Below, piece after piece: positions 61,101-64,000 of a stretch of 64,000 nucleotides of DNA (position 1 is the first letter of the stretch; every line of letters begins with the position of its first letter). Position numbers and translations under genes: made by a program. This DNA comes from Pelotomaculum isophthalicicum JI. Lineage in GTDB: Bacteria > Bacillota > Desulfotomaculia > Desulfotomaculales > Pelotomaculaceae. Below the pieces are notes generated by a model, which was given only the letters and a program-made list of their open reading frames with translations, had not been told where the DNA came from and did no database searches. The stretch is from positions 26,649 to 90,648 of the forward strand of contig NZ_JAKOAV010000013.1 in assembly GCF_029478095.1 (NCBI RefSeq). The letters run 5' to 3'.

Positions 61101-62297
61101 TTAGTTTGCAGGCATATGCTGGGTTATACAGTGGATTCCACCTCCCCAAAAATTTACACTTTCATCGTTGATACCGATTATTGTTCGTACGGGGAATACG
61201 CTCTGGAATATACCCTTGACCTGATCTTCAGTGGTTTTCAGCTTGTCTGAACGTCCAGGCACCCAATAGGTCTGCATTAGCACCACACCGTTTGTGACGG
61301 CATAATTCAAATAGCTGCGCACAGGTATTTTGCCTGTTTCGTCAATCTCTCCGTAAAGGGTGGGAGGCATGGGAATTCTTATGATGTGGAACGGTTTCCC
61401 GTCCTGATCAGTCGAGTTTAGCAATATATTGTAATTTTCTTCAAGGCGCAGATATGACTTTTGGGAATCCAAGTTTGTGTCTTTATCTTCAGGCAGGACC
61501 TGGGCCAGAAGTATTGTATCCGGACTGGCAAAGCGTGCGATTTCATTGATGTGGCCAACTGTGATTAAATCATCTTCAGCTAGGCCTTGCTTGAGCCATA
61601 TTACTTTTTTCGCGCCAAGCACCCGCTTATATTCATTTTCGATCTGGCTTTTGGTCATTTCCGGGTTCCGGTTAAGCGCAACTGACTCTGTAAGCATGAT
61701 TATACCTCTGCCGTTAGACTCAACGCCGCCACCTTCGGAAACCAGGTTGGTACTGATAACCGGCAGATTAAGCATCTGAGCGGCTTTCTTATCTATCTGG
61801 CTTTCCACATCAATATAGTCCTGACTTGCGCCTCTCCCATAGTTATCGAAACCAAAATTAACGACATTCAACCTGTTCTGACTGTCTTTGACAAATACTG
61901 GTCCGACATCTCTGGCCCATATGGACAGGTGGTCAATTATGTAGAAATTAATATTGTTGCCGGAGTACCCATTTGCGTTCAGCAAATCTTCAATTTGTGC
62001 AGCTTCTTCTTTGCTCTGTGATATAAGGTTAACTCTTACGTGCGGCTCAAGAGCCTTTATAATGTCAATATAGACAGGATATATTGATTTGCTGGCAGTG
62101 CTATACATGCCTTCCGGCCATAGCAACCAAATAGCCTGCTGTTTTTCGAATTCGCCCGGGGATACATAGGTGATTGGGTCGCTGCCATTGTCAATGGCAG
62201 GTTTTTGATATGCTTTGTTACCGGTAAAAGCCCTGATCGACAGTATAATAAGCATGCAAGCGAAAACAAGTATGATAATGGAATACTCCTTTTTCAT
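61101..62297 (-). CDS. Exported agmatine-deiminase-like (PAD) enzyme
   Basis: 398 residues. An N-terminal signal anchor (IIILVFACMLIILSIRAFTG) places it outside the membrane. The PAD fold motifs are present: IWARDVGPVF with Asp130, EGGGVESNGRGIIML, GHINEIARF with His249, and GGGIHCITQ with Cys390 as nucleophile. In agmatine deiminases the residue two after the His is Asp; here it is Asn251. So the fold and the Cys are kept but the substrate or activity may differ. It could deiminate agmatine or peptidyl arginine. The gene is flanked by the two riboswitch-like copies. Confidence 0.88.
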   Translation of the reverse strand: MKKEYSIIILVFACMLIILSIRAFTGNKAYQKPAIDNGSDPITYVSPGEFEKQQAIWLLWPEGMYSTASKSIYPVYIDIIKALEPHVRVNLISQSKEEAAQIEDLLNANGYSGNNINFYIIDHLSIWARDVGPVFVKDSQNRLNVVNFGFDNYGRGASQDYIDVESQIDKKAAQMLNLPVISTNLVSEGGGVESNGRGIIMLTESVALNRNPEMTKSQIENEYKRVLGAKKVIWLKQGLAEDDLITVGHINEIARFASPDTILLAQVLPEDKDTNLDSQKSYLRLEENYNILLNSTDQDGKPFHIIRIPMPPTLYGEIDETGKIPVRSYLNYAVTNGVVLMQTYWVPGRSDKLKTTEDQVKGIFQSVFPVRTIIGINDESVNFWGGGIHCITQHMPAN

Positions 62298-62500
62298 TTT
62301 TACCTCCTTTTTATTTGCAGTGCGGCACGCAAAATGAGAAACTGTAGTAATTCTTAGTATCGTATTGCGTTCTGAATATAATGCAAAATAGAGACATTAA
62401 AAAATTAGGAATAGCGTAAGGAAATGAATGGTAGACGGTCAGAACCGCACAAGTAAATTATTTGCCAAAATAATTTAAATAGGTGAAGGAATTTTGAAGA

Positions 62501-62640
62501 ATATGTGGAAGTATTATTAAAAGAAAATCTCCGAGCCTGCTTAACCTAAACTAAGGTATGGTTAACTGTTTACCAAGCCTTTATCAGCCAATGTCCTCCC
62601 AGTGAAAGCAGTAAAATCCGCCAGATTAGTTATGAAGCGG
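62501..62640 (+). promoter_or_regulatory. c-di-AMP (ydaO-type) riboswitch-like sequence, copy 2, probably a relic
   Basis: The 5' half repeats copy 1 (ATCTCCGAGCC, TTAACC, AAGGTATGG). A 3' half is present at 62614-62640, AAATCCGCCAG ... TTAG ... GAAGCGG, which resembles the closing part AATCCGTCAGCTAAC-type of ydaO riboswitches. The aptamer would span about 115 bases. It directly precedes a truncated UbiD gene, so its original target seems lost. Confidence 0.5.
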
Positions 62641-62642
62641 TT

Positions 62643-63290
62643 ATGTACAAATTTCTTAAATATGATTGTAACATTCCTTCAATACTCAAAGTTGCCTTCC
62701 ATGAATCAAGCGGTAGCTGGGAATATATGGTTATTCAAATGAAAAAGACTAACCCCAGCCAGCCTTGGCAAGCTCTTAACGCCGCCGTTGGCTTTGATCC
62801 GACAATCGGGAAGTTTATCATAACGGTCGACGAAGATATTGACCCTCTTGATCCGGATTCAGTTAACTGGGCACTTAGTTTCCGGGTTCAGCCCCACCTC
62901 GATTGCCGGATTACGACCGGTAAATCCAGTATGCTGGATCCTTCGTCGGCACCTCCCGGGGCAAGCACTAATGAAGATCGTTTTCCCGCGCCGGTTGGCA
63001 CCTCTGCTATCTTAATAAACGCAACGCGCCCATTTGCCTTCCCCGCAGTTTCTTTGCCGGCTAAGGAATATATGGAAAATGCTAAAAATATCTGGGAAAA
63101 ATTGGGACTACCAAATCTGACACCCAAGGCGCCGTGGCATGGCTATACCTTAGGTTATTGGAGCAAGGAAAATGAAGAGGAAGCTCGTTTGGCTGTACAG
63201 GGTAAACATTATCTTACCGGGAACAAGTTGGCTTCTACCAGGGTTCAAATGCAAGACCTTGCAACCAAAGCATTAAGTGAAGGTAAGTAA
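62643..63290 (+). pseudogene. UbiD-family decarboxylase, C-terminal fragment
   Basis: 215 residues remain of the usual ~480. Matching parts are KVAFHESSGSWEYMVIQMKK, FDPTIGKFIITVDEDIDPLD and DCRITTGKSSMLDPSSAPPG. The N-terminal part, with the prenylated-FMN-binding residues, is missing; homology begins just after the riboswitch-like sequence. UbiD enzymes act on aromatic acids, including in anaerobic aromatic degradation. The fragment cannot be active by itself. Confidence 0.85.
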
Positions 63291-63308
63291 CTTTATTTAG
63301 GTGATAAA

Positions 63309-63339
63309 GTCTGGGGAATTCCTTCCCCAGACCTCTTTT
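63309..63339 (+). terminator. Rho-independent terminator
   Basis: A perfect 10-bp stem GTCTGGGGAA / TTCCCCAGAC with loop TTCC and a CT-rich tail (CTCTTTT). It follows the UbiD fragment. Confidence 0.85.
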
Positions 63340-63387
63340 CCCCGTCATTGGCTTATTATACTAAATTATCAGATGGAGGGTAGGACC

Positions 63388-64000
63388 TTGAATATTAACC
63401 TGCTTGAATTGCGAAAACTGATTGAGTTTTGCTTAAATGAAGACATCGGTGCCGGTGATTTGACCACATATAGTATTGTGCCCGGTGATGCCACCTCTAC
63501 CGGTTATATTCTGGCAAAGGAAACCGGGGTGTTAGCGGGGATGCCGGTAGCTGAGATTGTTTTTCGTTGTCTTGACCCGTCAATCCAATTCCTTGCACAT
63601 GCCGTTGACGGTGAGTTGGTAGAGCGGGGCCGGGTGTTAGCGGAGGTACGGGGCAACGCACGGGCAATCCTGTCCGGTGAGCGGTTAGCACTGAACTTCT
63701 TGCAACGACTATCGGGAATTGCTACCAAAACTGCTCAATTGGTGAAATTAGTGGCCGGTGAAAAGCCATATATAATCGATACCAGGAAAACTACCCCTGG
63801 CTTGAGAATGCTTGAAAAATATGCCGTGGTGATGGGTGGTGGACGTAACCACCGCTTTGGCCTGTATGATGCTGTGCTTATTAAAGATAACCATATTAAC
63901 ATAGCCGGAGGGATTACCAAGGCAGTAGAAGCGGCCAGGCGGGGCAGCCCCCACACTGCTAAAATAGAGGTGGAAGTAGAGAGCCTGGCGGGGATAAAAG
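63388..64000 (+). CDS. nadC: Nicotinate-nucleotide pyrophosphorylase (NadC), 5' part
   Basis: Runs off the right edge; about 204 of ~280 residues are visible. TTG 63388 is seven bases after GGAGGG; an in-frame ATG at 63373 overlaps this site. Motifs are EDIGAGDLTT, ERLALNFLQRLSGIAT, DTRKTTPGLRMLEKYAV, GGGRNHRFGLYDAVLIKDNH. It converts quinolinate and PRPP to nicotinate mononucleotide in de novo NAD synthesis. The upstream neighbour (a dead UbiD) ends in a terminator, so nadC has its own promoter. Confidence 0.95.
   Translation, partial: MNINLLELRKLIEFCLNEDIGAGDLTTYSIVPGDATSTGYILAKETGVLAGMPVAEIVFRCLDPSIQFLAHAVDGELVERGRVLAEVRGNARAILSGERLALNFLQRLSGIATKTAQLVKLVAGEKPYIIDTRKTTPGLRMLEKYAVVMGGGRNHRFGLYDAVLIKDNHINIAGGITKAVEAARRGSPHTAKIEVEVESLAGIK

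Noticed and set aside
1..64000. CRISPR arrays, tRNA or rRNA genes, insertion sequences with transposase
   Set aside because: No regularly spaced repeats, no cloverleaf and no transposase motif was seen anywhere in the window.

Overview
The window looks like a chromosome segment of an anaerobic, spore-forming Bacillota, probably of the Peptococcaceae / Desulfotomaculia type. This is inferred from a complete gerA-type spore germination operon, an S-layer homology (SLH) protein, a T-box leader, ECF sigma control, many TTG and GTG starts behind strong GGAGG ribosome sites, and mid-range GC. No rRNA, tRNA, CRISPR array, intact transposase or replication origin was found.

Left third (1-24.7 kb) is accessory. 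An ABC exporter operon cut by the left edge is followed by a YcdB-like secreted protein, a Phd/ParE-type toxin-antitoxin pair, a beta-propeller lipoprotein, a radical-SAM DNA repair pair on the minus strand, and an ECF sigma/anti-sigma operon. A stretch of about 90 bp is duplicated in front of the propeller lipoprotein and in front of the sigma factor, which suggests a small autoregulated regulon. A PadR gene with a palindromic operator drives an FtsW-like protein. From 15.2 to 23.2 kb the DNA is mostly gene debris: frameshifted ABC exporters, truncated alcohol dehydrogenase, a cyclase-like fragment and an NHLP-like leader fossil. Two intact lipoprotein genes and a second toxin-antitoxin pair lie among them. 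A pair of DUF881 genes and a minus-strand SLH/propeller protein close this part.

Middle (26.9-46.5 kb): two methyltransferases, a GyrI-like protein, FetAB, the ger operon (gerA, gerB, gerC, a second gerB and a small membrane protein), a Fur-family regulator with a zinc-type ABC transporter, NfeD-FloA, and an RND efflux pump. The TetR regulator next to the pump is broken by a frameshift and an in-frame stop.

Right part (46.7-64 kb): DAHP synthase behind a T-box leader with two successive antiterminator/terminator units, the DUF2339/DUF3999 membrane pair, an Fsr-like MFS exporter, an O-antigen-ligase-like protein with a secreted peptidoglycan-binding protein, and a probable drug-resistance operon (MarR, DHA2 exporter, rifampicin-phosphotransferase-like enzyme). 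It continues with an exported agmatine-deiminase-like enzyme flanked by two copies of a c-di-AMP-riboswitch-like sequence, a truncated UbiD gene and the start of nadC, which runs off the right edge.

The most notable observations are the stem-I-less second T-box unit, the duplicated promoter-like element of the ECF system, the repeated riboswitch relics, the decayed TetR beside an intact pump, and the unusually high density of recognisable pseudogenes. All assignments come from reading the sequence and remembered family motifs; no database search was run.
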